Source: an uncultured Acidimicrobiales bacterium (lineage in GTDB: Bacteria; Actinomycetota; Acidimicrobiia; Acidimicrobiales; SZUA-35). Taken from it: 64,000 nt of DNA. The position numbers and the translations under genes were made by a program. The notes under the pieces were generated by a model. That model did not search any database and was not told the origin of the DNA. It worked only from the letters and a program-made list of their open reading frames with translations. Below, piece after piece: positions 16,913 to 25,616 of this stretch. Location of the stretch: positions 1 through 64,000 of the forward strand of contig CALJSB010000007.1 in NCBI GenBank assembly GCA_937976305.1, read 5' to 3'. Every line of letters begins with the position of its first letter. Within the stretch, counting starts at the first letter, position 1.

Positions 16913-19900
16913 ATGAGCGAACCAGGGCCCTACCCCGAGGTACCGACACGCCCCAACTTCCCAGCTATTGAGCAGGAAATTCTCGATCGCTGGAAGGCAG
17001 ACGACACCTTTTCGCGGTCGATTACCGAGCGGCCGGAGGACGAGGAGTACGTGTTCTACGACGGGCCGCCGTTTGCGAACGGTCTCCCCCATCACGGACA
17101 CCTGCTGACGGGTTATGTGAAAGACGTGGTCCCCCGCTACCACACCATGAAAGGCAAGCGAGTCGACCGGCGCTTCGGATGGGACTGCCACGGGCTGCCG
17201 GCCGAGATGGAGACCGAGAAGCAACTCGAGGTCTCTGGGCGTGCTGCCATTGAAGAGCTCGGCATCGCCCGTTTCAACGGCCACTGCCGTGAATCCGTCA
17301 TGCGCTACACCCGCGAGTGGGAAGAGACCGTCACCCGCCAAGCGCGGTGGGTCGACTTCGAAAACGACTACAAGACGATGGACGTCAGCTACATGGAGTC
17401 CGTCATCTGGGCCTTCAAGCAGCTGTTCGACAAGGGCTTGATCTACGAGGCCTACCGGGTGATGCCCTACAGCTGGGGCGCCGAGACGCCGCTGTCGAAC
17501 TTCGAGATCAGGCTCGACGACGCCACCCGCCCCCGCCAGGACCCTGCCGTGACCGTTGCCTTCGACCTCGATCCGGTCGACGGCGACCCAGGGCCACTAC
17601 GGATCCTCGCCTGGACCACCACTCCTTGGACGTTGCCGTCCAACCTGGCCCTCGCCGTCGGCCCAGACATCAGCTACGACGTCATCGCCAGCGACGACGG
17701 CTTTGTCGTTGTCGGTACCGAGGCTCGAGCCAAGTACGAACCTCAACTCGGCGACGCCGAGCCCGTGCAACGACTCACCGGTGCCGACCTCGTGGGTCGG
17801 GGATACACACCGCTCCTCCCCTTCTTTTCTGACCGGAAGGACCCTGGCCACGCATCACCGGCGTTCCGAGTCCTTGGGGCCGACTTCGTCGACACCAGCG
17901 AAGGCACCGGCATCGTGCACATGGCGCCAGGCTTCGGCGAGGACGACCAACGCGTCTGCGAAGAAAACGACATCCGCATCCTCACCGCCGTGCCCGTCGA
18001 CGACTCTGGCCGGTTCACCGCCCCGGTAAGCGACTGGCTCGGCCTCAACGTTTTTGATGCCAACCCCGAGATCATCGAGGCACTCAAGGGCCAAGGCCGC
18101 ATCGTTCGCCACGACACCTACGACCACAACTATCCGCACTGCTGGCGCACCGATACGCCAATCATCTACCGAGCGATCTCGTCCTGGTACGTCGAGGTCA
18201 CCAAGATCCGTGACCGACTCATGGAGATCAACCAGGAGATCAACTGGGTCCCCGATCACGTACGCGACGGACGGTTCGGTATGTGGCTCGCCGGCGCTCG
18301 CGACTGGTCGATCAGCCGCAACCGTTTCTGGGGGTCACCGATCCCGATCTGGCGCAGCGACGACCCCGACTACCCGAGAATCGACGTCTACGGCAGCCTC
18401 GACGACCTCGAGGCCGACTTCGGCGTGCGCCCTGATGACCTGCACCGTCCGTTCATCGATGAACTCACGCGTCCCAACCCAGACGACCCAACCGGCAAGT
18501 CAACCATGCGTCGGGTGCCCGAGGTGCTTGATTGCTGGTTCGACTCCGGCTCGATGCCCTTCGCACAGGTGCACTATCCGTTCGAGAACAAAGAGTGGTT
18601 CGACGAACACTTCCCCGCTGACTTCATCGTCGAGTACATCAACCAGACCCGGGGCTGGTTCTACACATTGCATGTTCTCGCCGGCGCGCTGTTTGATCGC
18701 CCCGCATTCCAGAACGTGATCTGCCACGGCATCCTGCTCGCTGAAGACGGAGCCAAGCTCTCGAAGAAGCTGCGCAACTACACCGAGCCGAGCGAGATCT
18801 TCGACAAGCAGGGGTCAGACGCTCTTCGCTGGTACTTCATGTCGTCGAACATCGTCCGAGGCGGCGATGCTCGCATCAGCGACCAAGCCATCGACGACGT
18901 CACCCGCCAGGTGTTGCTTCCGATCTGGAACGCATACAGCTTCTTCACCCTCTATGCGAACGTCGAAAACCGCCGGGCGTCGTTCCGGACCGACTCAACG
19001 AACCTCCTCGATCGCTACATCTTGGCGAAGACCCACCAACTGATCGAAGACGCCGGCGACAGCCTCGATGCGTACCACCTCGCGGGTGGAGCAGACGCCA
19101 TCCAAGGGTTCCTCGATGCGCTCAACAACTGGTACATCCGCCGGTCGCGCGAGCGATTCTGGAACACCGACGCCAACTCCACCCTCGACGCCGATGCTCA
19201 CGACACGTTGTTCACCGTGTTGTCGACGCTCACGAAGGTGATGGCACCCCTGCTGCCGATGATCGCCGAGGAGATCTGGTCAGGGCTCAACGGGCCCGAC
19301 TCGTCCGTTCACCTCGAGGCATGGCCATCGCTCGATGACTTCCCGAGCGATCCCGACCTCGTTGCGGCAATGGACCGCCTGCGCGACACCGCATCGGCGG
19401 CTCTGTCGCTCCGAGAAGACCGCGGACTCCGCGTGCGTCTACCGCTCGCAAAGGCAACGGTGGCTGGAGTCAACACGCCAGACATCACCCCGTTCGCCGA
19501 CCTGCTCGCTGATGAGATCAACGTCAAGGAAGTCGAGTTCGTCGACGACATCGCGGCCTTCGGCACGTTCCGACTGCAACCCAACGGTCGGGTGCTCGGC
19601 CCGAAGATCGGCGGCGAGGTCCAGAACGTGATCAAGGCCGCCAAGGCCGGCGATTGGACGTTGCACGAAGATGGCACGGCCACCGTGGCCGGTCACGTGC
19701 TCGAGGCCGAAGAGTTCACGCTTGCCCTCGACCCGAACGAAGACGTTGCGGCCGCTGCACTTCCCACTGCAGATGCCGTCGTTGGCCTCGACACCGACGT
19801 GACTCCTGAACTCGAGGCCGAAGGCGAGGCCGCAGACTGGATCCGGGCCATCCAATCGACACGTCGCGACAATGGGTATGAGGTCACCGACCGCATCACC

Positions 19901-20062
19901 ATCGTGCTCGGGCAGGAGCAGTCGCCAGCCTTCTCTTCCTTCGAGGAGTCGATCATGGGTGCCACCCTGGCCACAGAGGTCACTGTCGACACCAGCTTCG
20001 ACACGCCCTCGGAGTATCTCGTCGCCGCAACACCGGTCGCCTTCCGTCTCGAAAAGGTCTGA
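16913..20062 (+). CDS. ileS: Isoleucyl-tRNA synthetase
   Basis: This 1049-residue class I aminoacyl-tRNA synthetase charges tRNA-Ile. The ATP-binding HIGH motif appears as HHGH at residues 60-63 (GLPHHGHLLTG). The KMSKS loop reads KLSKK near residue 617, with Leu in place of Met. The CP1 editing domain shows TTPWTLPSNLALAVG and GTGIVHMAPGFGEDD. Length and motifs (NYPHCWRTDTPIIYR, FRLQPNGRVLGPK) fit the long, eukaryote-like IleRS class of actinobacteria, many of which tolerate mupirocin. That property is inferred. The start follows a 198-nt divergent gap with the DksA-like gene. I saw no convincing T-box there. Confidence 0.96.
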   Translation: MSEPGPYPEVPTRPNFPAIEQEILDRWKADDTFSRSITERPEDEEYVFYDGPPFANGLPHHGHLLTGYVKDVVPRYHTMKGKRVDRRFGWDCHGLPAEMETEKQLEVSGRAAIEELGIARFNGHCRESVMRYTREWEETVTRQARWVDFENDYKTMDVSYMESVIWAFKQLFDKGLIYEAYRVMPYSWGAETPLSNFEIRLDDATRPRQDPAVTVAFDLDPVDGDPGPLRILAWTTTPWTLPSNLALAVGPDISYDVIASDDGFVVVGTEARAKYEPQLGDAEPVQRLTGADLVGRGYTPLLPFFSDRKDPGHASPAFRVLGADFVDTSEGTGIVHMAPGFGEDDQRVCEENDIRILTAVPVDDSGRFTAPVSDWLGLNVFDANPEIIEALKGQGRIVRHDTYDHNYPHCWRTDTPIIYRAISSWYVEVTKIRDRLMEINQEINWVPDHVRDGRFGMWLAGARDWSISRNRFWGSPIPIWRSDDPDYPRIDVYGSLDDLEADFGVRPDDLHRPFIDELTRPNPDDPTGKSTMRRVPEVLDCWFDSGSMPFAQVHYPFENKEWFDEHFPADFIVEYINQTRGWFYTLHVLAGALFDRPAFQNVICHGILLAEDGAKLSKKLRNYTEPSEIFDKQGSDALRWYFMSSNIVRGGDARISDQAIDDVTRQVLLPIWNAYSFFTLYANVENRRASFRTDSTNLLDRYILAKTHQLIEDAGDSLDAYHLAGGADAIQGFLDALNNWYIRRSRERFWNTDANSTLDADAHDTLFTVLSTLTKVMAPLLPMIAEEIWSGLNGPDSSVHLEAWPSLDDFPSDPDLVAAMDRLRDTASAALSLREDRGLRVRLPLAKATVAGVNTPDITPFADLLADEINVKEVEFVDDIAAFGTFRLQPNGRVLGPKIGGEVQNVIKAAKAGDWTLHEDGTATVAGHVLEAEEFTLALDPNEDVAAAALPTADAVVGLDTDVTPELEAEGEAADWIRAIQSTRRDNGYEVTDRITIVLGQEQSPAFSSFEESIMGATLATEVTVDTSFDTPSEYLVAATPVAFRLEKV

Positions 20063-20091
20063 CCCCACTCGAAAGGGTCCGGCAAAACCAG

Positions 20092-20137
20092 AACTGGAGG
20101 CCCCTGCCGGCGTTTTCGCCGGTGGGAGACTCCAGTT
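20092..20137. terminator. Long hairpin between convergent ileS and divIVA
   Basis: AACTGGAG (20092-20099) pairs with CTCCAGTT (20130-20137), and CCGGCG (20107-20112) with CGCCGG (20117-20122) around a TTTT loop. Partial pairing continues between them, so the whole element is a nearly continuous 21-bp imperfect stem. It starts 29 nt after the ileS stop and probably terminates both convergent transcripts. Confidence 0.6.
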
Positions 20138-20171
20138 CGAGTGTTTTGTGAGAAGTCGAGTGTTTTGCGAG
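20137..20171. repeat. Two tandem 16-bp repeats beside the ileS/divIVA hairpin
   Basis: TCGAGTGTTTTGTGAG (20137-20152) recurs as TCGAGTGTTTTGCGAG (20156-20171) with a 3-nt spacer, a 19-bp period. The T-rich core could serve as the T-run of the adjacent terminator hairpin for the plus strand. One mismatch separates the copies. Confidence 0.6.
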
Positions 20172-20186
20172 GTGTGGTTGCTTGCC

Positions 20187-22049
20187 CTACTTGCGGCGAC
20201 CGAACCAGCCACCACGGTTGGCGGAGCCCTCGTCCTCATTGAGGAACCGCCCGAGGGCGTCGTCGTCATCGACCTCTTCGTCGGTCACCCGACGCAATTC
20301 GTCGAGGAACGGATCTGACGAGCCTCCACTCGAGGCCGGCGCCACGACATCGTCGGTGCTCCGGACGGCCTCAGCCCATGCCGGGCGCTGACGTTCAGCG
20401 GCGATGTCGGCGGGACGTTGCGCAGGAGGCGGTGCCGGCTGCTCGGGGATCTCGCTGGCTGCAGCCTGGGCCACGACCTCGGCAGGCGGTGGCGGGACGG
20501 CCGGGATCTCCGCGGTCGAGATACTCGGGCTTTCGCCAGTCGGCGTTGGCTCGTTCCACCTGATGTCGGAGCCGTCGGTGTCGCTGATCCAGCCATTGTC
20601 GTCGGTTTCGGCCTCAACCGCCGCAGAAGGCTGTTGGCCTCGCAACTCGGCACGGCCTGAGCTCGTGCGGCGAGGCAAGCGAGCCTGTGATGCCGCCTCG
20701 GCTTCGACGATCGCGGATTCAGCGGTGTCAGCCTCGGTGGTGTCGGCCACATCGCTGGCAGCGTCATGTGCCCCGGCATCGGTTGAAGCAGAGTTGCCGG
20801 TTGGCGCAGAGTCATCAGCATCGAGTCCGGCAAAGCCGAGCTGCTCATCGACCCACTCGCCTTCTGGCCCGTCCAATGTGCTGTCGTCCTGGTCTGTCGA
20901 CAACTGGGTTTCGATGCCGGCTTCGGCGCCGACGTCTGAGTCAGACGCTGACGCACCCTCCTCAGCGACATCGACATCCGAGGCGCCATCCGCTTGATCG
21001 CTGGCTGCTCCCGAGTCGCTGGCGACGTCCTCATCGCTCTCGGCCGACGCATCGTCAGATGAGGCATCGTCGCTGGCATCGTCGTTGCTGGTGCTCTCAC
21101 TGCCAGCGCCGTCATCCGTGTCGGTATCGGCGCTCGGCTCGCCAGCATCGGAGCTGTCGTTCTCAGCAGGGTTGTCGGCCAGTTCTTCAGACAGCGCAGA
21201 CACCGACTCTTCGGGCAGACCCACGGCGCTGTAGGAAGCGGAGTCGACAAGGTCGGGATCGGTCAGCGTCGGACCGCTTGCTCCTCTGAGCTTGTCCGGG
21301 TTGTCGAGCGCCTCGGTCATCTCCGACAGCGCCTCTCGGAGCTGTCCTCGACGATGAGCCAAGTGACCCTCGAGCAATTCGACGTCGCTGCGCAACTGAT
21401 CACGAGTCTGCTGGAGCGAGTCGATCTCGGCGAGGAGACGGTCACGCTCAGTCCCGTGAGCGCTCGCAAGCTCTTGTTCGAGCGAAGCGAGTCGGGTGCG
21501 AGCTTCGGTCTGCGCCTCTTCGAGAAGTCGAACTCGCTCGGCTGCGACCTCGTCGTACAGCGCCGTTCGGGTGCGCTTGTTCTCCGCAAGAATGTCGTCG
21601 GTCTCTTGCCGGGCCTCGGAGCGGAGCGCCTCAGCTTCTTCGCCCGCCTCGGCGAGCCTCTGCTCGGCCTCGAGATTGGCGTTGCGGACGGTCTCATCGG
21701 CTGTTGTCTGCGCAAGCAAGAGCGTCTTGCGCAGCGTTTCGTCGAAGTCGGGTGGAGGTTCGGAAACCGCTGCAGCCGCCGTCGCTGGCACAGATTTATC
21801 GAAGGTCTCGGCGGCGCCTGCGAGCGCTGAGGGACTATCGGACTGCTGGACCAGACGCGCTTCTGCGGAAGCGGCTCGGGTTTCAGCTTGGGAGAGCCGG
21901 GTCAGGAGTTCGTCGACCTCGTCCGCGAGTGGTGCCAGTGTCTCGAGAACTCGGTCCACCTGACTTTTGCTATACCCGCGAAGTTCTTCTTCGAACTTAA
22001 TTTCCGGCAAGCGCCGGAGTACCCGGAATCGATCATTGTTCGGGCTCAT
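20187..22049 (-). CDS. divIVA: DivIVA-domain protein with long acidic linker
   Basis: This 620-residue coiled-coil protein is predicted to mark curved membrane at poles or septa and recruit growth machinery. The DivIVA domain is at residues ~15-55 (IKFEEELRGYSKSQVDRVLETLAPLADEV is its region). Coiled coil follows to ~240 (DETVRNANLEAEQRLAEAGEE, RDRLLAEIDSLQQTRDQL). Residues ~250-480 are an Asp/Ser/Ala-rich, highly acidic disordered stretch. Residues ~480-620 are Pro/Ala-rich and end in the basic WFGRRK. Typical DivIVA/Wag31 proteins are 200-400 residues, so this one is unusually long. It follows sepF by 83 nt, with no yggT between them. Confidence 0.85.
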   Translation of the reverse strand: MSPNNDRFRVLRRLPEIKFEEELRGYSKSQVDRVLETLAPLADEVDELLTRLSQAETRAASAEARLVQQSDSPSALAGAAETFDKSVPATAAAAVSEPPPDFDETLRKTLLLAQTTADETVRNANLEAEQRLAEAGEEAEALRSEARQETDDILAENKRTRTALYDEVAAERVRLLEEAQTEARTRLASLEQELASAHGTERDRLLAEIDSLQQTRDQLRSDVELLEGHLAHRRGQLREALSEMTEALDNPDKLRGASGPTLTDPDLVDSASYSAVGLPEESVSALSEELADNPAENDSSDAGEPSADTDTDDGAGSESTSNDDASDDASSDDASAESDEDVASDSGAASDQADGASDVDVAEEGASASDSDVGAEAGIETQLSTDQDDSTLDGPEGEWVDEQLGFAGLDADDSAPTGNSASTDAGAHDAASDVADTTEADTAESAIVEAEAASQARLPRRTSSGRAELRGQQPSAAVEAETDDNGWISDTDGSDIRWNEPTPTGESPSISTAEIPAVPPPPAEVVAQAAASEIPEQPAPPPAQRPADIAAERQRPAWAEAVRSTDDVVAPASSGGSSDPFLDELRRVTDEEVDDDDALGRFLNEDEGSANRGGWFGRRK

Positions 22050-22132
22050 AGAGAGCCGAGGTTAGTCAGGTTCGCAGCCCGAGAGGGGGACGTTCACCAA
22101 CGGCCCGTTCGGATCTTGCCAATCACAACCGC

Positions 22133-22723
22133 TCAGCGTTCGAAGCCGCGCTCTTCAATCCGACGACGCTCGTCGTCACTGACCTCGACACCCTTGGGCA
22201 AGAGCAGGAAAACCTGAGGGGCCAGCTTCTCCATCGAACCCGACAGCGAGTAGCAAACGCCGCTCGAAAAATCGATCAGCCGCCGCGAGAGATCCTTGTC
22301 GACTTCACGCAAGTTCATGACGACGGGCACCAACCGCTTGAACTCATCAGCGAGAATTTTCGCGTCACCGAACGATTGTGGAGTGAGAATACGAGGCTTT
22401 GTCCGTTGGATGGGAATGGCCCGGACCGTGGGTTGTCCGCCGTTGGGTGCCGATTGGGCGTTGTCGGTGAGATCGACTTCGGCATCGTCGTCGGTCACTG
22501 AGGGCACAGGTCGGAGTGGGCGAACCGCACCGACTGCACTCGCCTGAGGACCATCTGAACCAAGCACGCGGGGCCCATCATCTGCGACACGAGAGGTGGC
22601 AACCAGGCCGTCGTCGGCCACTTCAATACCGTCGTCGTATGACGGGTCGCCAAAGTACGTGTCTTCGTACTCTTCGTCAGGGCCGAGGCCCAGGTACACC
22701 ATCACGCTTTTCAACATTGACAT
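22133..22723 (-). CDS. sepF: Cell division protein SepF
   Basis: This 196-residue protein anchors FtsZ filaments to the membrane in actinobacteria, which lack FtsA. The N-terminal MSMLKSVMVYLGLG is the amphipathic membrane-binding helix, followed by an acidic linker. The conserved domain (residues ~105-190) contains PQSFGDAKILADEFKRLVPV, RRLIDFSSGVCYSLSG and KVFLL-like QVFLLLPKGVEVS. The ATG has AGGAG with a 5-nt spacer. The 186-nt gap upstream carries an array of five 13-bp repeats. Confidence 0.95.
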   Translation of the reverse strand: MSMLKSVMVYLGLGPDEEYEDTYFGDPSYDDGIEVADDGLVATSRVADDGPRVLGSDGPQASAVGAVRPLRPVPSVTDDDAEVDLTDNAQSAPNGGQPTVRAIPIQRTKPRILTPQSFGDAKILADEFKRLVPVVMNLREVDKDLSRRLIDFSSGVCYSLSGSMEKLAPQVFLLLPKGVEVSDDERRRIEERGFER

Positions 22724-22771
22724 GCAAACTCCTGAACGCCGATCGGCGAACCTCGCTCAGCGTAGTGTCCC

Positions 22772-22836
22772 ACGCGCACAGACCTACAACACGGACCTGC
22801 GACCCAGACTTGTAACCCAGACCAGGAACACAGACC
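22772..22836. repeat. Five tandem 13-bp repeats upstream of sepF
   Basis: Five contiguous 13-bp units begin at 22772, 22785, 22798, 22811 and 22824. Plus-strand copies are ACGCGCACAGACC, TACAACACGGACC, TGCGACCCAGACT, TGTAACCCAGACC and AGGAACACAGACC. The core C(A/C)C(A/G)GAC(C/T) is present in all five. The array sits in the 186-nt gap between the yggS stop and the sepF start, 49 nt before the sepF ATG. It does not look coding, and the 13-bp period is not helical. An operator array is the simplest reading. Slippage duplication is the alternative. Confidence 0.8.
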
Positions 22837-22909
22837 GCGTCCTCCCCGCTCTGCACCCTAGTAAGCCCCTGATACCCGTCAGACGCAACGAGCAGAGCCA
22901 CTCACCGGT

Positions 22910-23587
22910 TCACGGCACCGGTCGGGGGCCGAAAATGTCGGTTCCGACCCGAAGCATCGTTGACCCTTCGGCAATCGCAAGCTCGAGATCACCACTCATT
23001 CCCATTGAGAGCTCGGTGAGCCCCGGATGATCGAGCTGGTCTCGCAACTCGCGAAGACGAGCAAATGCCGGCCGGGGATCGGCACCGGGTTCGGTCGGAC
23101 CAATGGTCATGAGGCCGGCCACGTGCAAACCCAGCGATGCAGCCTCATCGACAAGAGACGACGTCTCGTCAGGGTCACAACCCGCCTTCTGCTGCTCCCC
23201 CGTCGTGTTGACCTGAATCAAGAGCCGAGCTCCCGGAGACCGGTCGGCCAAGGTACGAACAAGGGCGAGTCGATCAATCGAATGCCACAGGTACACCTGG
23301 CCGGCGAGCAGTTTGATCTTGTTCCGTTGCAAACCACCGACAAAGTGCCACCGAATGTGTTTGGCCTGAACCTCGCCCGCCTTGTCGGCAAGCTCTTGGG
23401 CATAGTTCTCGCCGAAGTCGACCACGCCTACCTCGGCCGCAGCTTCGATTGCGGCGACAGGATGGCGCTTGCTCACTGCAACGACCGAGATTCCCTCGGG
23501 TCGATCAGCCGCGGCGTCAATGCGCTCTCGCAAAACCGTGAGTCGCTGCGCGATCGCACCACCAAGCGCGCCATCCGACCCCCTCAC
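22910..23587 (-). CDS. yggS: YggS/PLPBP family PLP-homeostasis protein
   Basis: This 225-residue single-domain PLP-binding protein has the fold of alanine-racemase barrels. The PLP lysine lies in VVAVSKRHPVAAI. Other motifs are FGENYAQELADKA, RWHFVGGLQRNKIKLL, LLIQVNTTGEQQKAGC, GLMTIGP and LSMGMSGDLELAIAEGSTMLRVGT. It buffers pyridoxal phosphate and affects amino-acid pools. The frame runs upstream to 23752, but the GTG at 23587 with GAGG and a 7-nt spacer gives the normal family length. The start lies in the second copy of a 19-bp repeat shared with the end of pgeF. Confidence 0.93.
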   Translation of the reverse strand: MRGSDGALGGAIAQRLTVLRERIDAAADRPEGISVVAVSKRHPVAAIEAAAEVGVVDFGENYAQELADKAGEVQAKHIRWHFVGGLQRNKIKLLAGQVYLWHSIDRLALVRTLADRSPGARLLIQVNTTGEQQKAGCDPDETSSLVDEAASLGLHVAGLMTIGPTEPGADPRPAFARLRELRDQLDHPGLTELSMGMSGDLELAIAEGSTMLRVGTDIFGPRPVP

Positions 23588-23631
23588 GAGGAAACCTCGA
23601 TCAGCAACACGGTCACGAGGAAACCTCGATC
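23584..23631. repeat. 19-bp direct repeat duplicating the pgeF stop / yggS start junction
   Basis: TCACGAGGAAACCTCGATC occurs at 23584-23602 and again, identically, at 23613-23631 (29-bp period). On the minus strand each copy carries a Shine-Dalgarno-like GAGG and the string GTGA. In the upstream copy the TGA of GTGA is the pgeF stop. In the downstream copy the GTG is the yggS start. A 10-codon frame starting at the first GTG ends exactly at the TGA inside the second GTGA. Confidence 0.8.
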
Positions 23632-24290
23632 CAGGCCACCGTCGTTTGTCGGCCCACATCACCACGCGTTCGATGGCTGAAGTACTCCGGACGACTCGTG
23701 CACCTCGGACGATCAGGCGCAGGCCATCCTGCTGCACTGCATGCGGCGGCAACAGCAGCAGTCATGTCAAGCGCCGGTGAACCGCTCGCCGTCTTCGATC
23801 GGACTTCAGCGCCAAGCCGCTCCTCGATCTCGTCGAGTGCGCTCGAGCCGAACTCGTAGGCCGCCGGTTGGATGCACGGGCCACATATCGCAGCCATCGG
23901 CTCAGCGCCGAGCGCTCGGAGCTCATGTGCGGTTGCCTCGATCACGCCAGCCATGACTCCTCGCCAACCAGCATGAGCGACCCCGACAGCTGTTGTGCCG
24001 ACCAACACCACCGGCGCACAGTCAGCCGTCGTCACCGCGATGGGAACACCTGGTATTGCAGTCACGACGGCATCGGCCGTTGCTCCAGCGCCGTCACCGG
24101 CAGAGGAAGCCACAACGACATCTGCCCCATGCACTTGACGAACCCACGTCCACGAGGGCTCGACGATGCTGGCTCGCACGCGGTCAAATTCCGGGCCCTC
24201 GATCGAGACAGCAAAGTCACCATCGGAGCGATCAGTCGAGACAACCCGAACGGTGCCAGCCGAGGTGGTCAGCGCCCGTTGCTCGGCCAC
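23613..24290 (-). CDS. pgeF: Peptidoglycan-editing/multicopper-oxidase-like protein (YfiH/PgeF family)
   Basis: This 225-residue member of the laccase-domain DUF152 family has VRQVHGADVVV, VTTADCAPVVLV, GVAHAGWRGVMAG, AAICGPCIQPAAYEFG and YFSHRTRGDVGRQ. Together these give the conserved Cys/His zinc-binding set. In E. coli the homologue removes wrongly incorporated residues from muropeptide precursors. Purine nucleoside and oxidase activities have been reported for others. The GTG start is 7 nt after the ftsZ stop, and yggS follows, the normal actinobacterial order. Together the genes probably form a single operon. Confidence 0.92.
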   Translation of the reverse strand: MAEQRALTTSAGTVRVVSTDRSDGDFAVSIEGPEFDRVRASIVEPSWTWVRQVHGADVVVASSAGDGAGATADAVVTAIPGVPIAVTTADCAPVVLVGTTAVGVAHAGWRGVMAGVIEATAHELRALGAEPMAAICGPCIQPAAYEFGSSALDEIEERLGAEVRSKTASGSPALDMTAAVAAACSAAGWPAPDRPRCTSRPEYFSHRTRGDVGRQTTVAWIEVSS

Positions 24291-24297
24291 AGACGGA

Positions 24298-25416
24298 CTA
24301 CTTCAGGAACGAAGGAACGTCGAAGCCGTCGTCGTCATCGTCGTCATCGCTGGCAAATAGGTCGGTGGCGCCACGACGATCTTCGGAGTCGTCATCTTCA
24401 TCTGTGTCGCCGAGCAAGTCGCCGAGGCCGTCTTCGTCGGTGGCTTCACGAATTGGAATCTCACCTTCGTCATCCCAACGATCGAATCCGGCCGCAATGA
24501 CGGTGACCTTGATCTCGTCTTCCATCGACTCATCAACAACGGTGCCGAAGATGATGTTGCAGTCGGCGTGAGCGACGTCGTGGATGATCTCGGCCGCTTC
24601 GTTGACCTCGAACAGTCCGAGTTCACTCGATCCGGTGACCGAAAGCAGGATGCCGCGAGCGCCTTCGATTGACGATTCGAGCAGCGGGCTCGCGATGGCA
24701 GCCCGTGCAGCGTTGAGGGCTCGCCCATCACCAGCGGAACGACCAATGCCCATGAGAGCGCTGCCTGCGTCGTGCATGATCATGCGCACGTCGGCAAAGT
24801 CGGTGTTGATGAGGCCGGGGGTCGTGATGAGATCGGTGATGCCGGAGACGCCCGAGAGAAGGATGTCGTCAGCCATCCGGAAGGCGTTGACCATGGAGGT
24901 CTTCTCGTCAGCGATCGAAAGCAGTCGATCATTTGGAATGACGATCTGTGTGTCGACTTTGTCCTTGAGCCGAGTGATGCCGTTGTCCGCTTGCGTCGAA
25001 CGACGCCGACCCTCGAATCCGAAGGGCCGGGTGACGACAGCGATCGTGAGCGCACCCTGGCTCTTGGCGACCTCAGCGATCACTGGGGCAGCACCGGTGC
25101 CGGTGCCGCCACCTTCGCCAGCAGTAATGAAGACCATGTCGGCGCCATCGAGAGCTTGGGAGATCTCGTCTCGATGCTCTTCGGCAGCCTGTTGACCAAC
25201 CGCCGGATCTGAACCGGCGCCCAGCCCCTTTGTGAGCTCACGACCAATGTGAATCTTGGTTTCAGCGTCGGACATCAACAGTGCCTGAGCATCGGTGTTG
25301 ACGGCGATGAACTCTACCCCCCGAAGACCGGCATCGATCATGCGGTTGATTGCGTTTGAACCGCCGCCACCGACACCGATGACCTTGATCACGGCCACAT
25401 AGTTCTGCGTACTCAT
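24298..25416 (-). CDS. ftsZ: Cell division GTPase FtsZ
   Basis: This 372-residue tubulin homologue forms the Z-ring. Motifs are [23 protein letters not shown], the signature [22 protein letters not shown] and the T7 loop [12 protein letters not shown]. The C-terminal linker (residues ~315-365) is strongly acidic, with a run of seven Asp. The protein ends DVPSFLK, the conserved peptide that SepF binds. The ATG at 25416 is preferred over the extended frame to 25464, because [16 protein letters not shown] aligns with known starts. Confidence 0.97.
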   Translation of the reverse strand: MSTQNYVAVIKVIGVGGGGSNAINRMIDAGLRGVEFIAVNTDAQALLMSDAETKIHIGRELTKGLGAGSDPAVGQQAAEEHRDEISQALDGADMVFITAGEGGGTGTGAAPVIAEVAKSQGALTIAVVTRPFGFEGRRRSTQADNGITRLKDKVDTQIVIPNDRLLSIADEKTSMVNAFRMADDILLSGVSGITDLITTPGLINTDFADVRMIMHDAGSALMGIGRSAGDGRALNAARAAIASPLLESSIEGARGILLSVTGSSELGLFEVNEAAEIIHDVAHADCNIIFGTVVDESMEDEIKVTVIAAGFDRWDDEGEIPIREATDEDGLGDLLGDTDEDDDSEDRRGATDLFASDDDDDDDGFDVPSFLK

Positions 25417-25442
25417 CAATGCCTGCTGTCTGTTCTCGTCTG

Positions 25443-25515
25443 CCAGGTTGGCACGTGCGTGCAACCGGTCGGGTACGGCCCTTCAGTATGCCGCATTGCT
25501 TCCTTGGGTTCTCAA
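25443..25515 (-). promoter_or_regulatory. ftsZ leader: stem-loop and weak promoter candidate
   Basis: A 200-nt gap separates ftsQ from ftsZ. On the minus strand, CCGGTTG..CACG pairs with CGTG..CAACCTGG at 25443-25468, an 8-10-bp stem with bulges, ending 26 nt before the ftsZ ATG. TTGAGA (25515-25510) and CATACT (25490-25485) could form a promoter, but the 19-nt spacer is long. A small GGGTT/AACCC hairpin overlaps the -35 at 25506-25519. This implies ftsZ expression partly separate from the upstream operon. Confidence 0.35.
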
Positions 25516-25616
25516 ACCCCGAACCGGGCAATTCTGCCAGACACGAAGCCGAAATACATGCATCAAGCTCTTGTTGATCCTGAGGCGAACCTGCTCACGA
25601 TGTGCCGCCGTCGATG

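Noticed and set aside
22772-22836. CRISPR-like array
   Set aside because: Units are 13 bp, abut without spacers and have no cas genes nearby.
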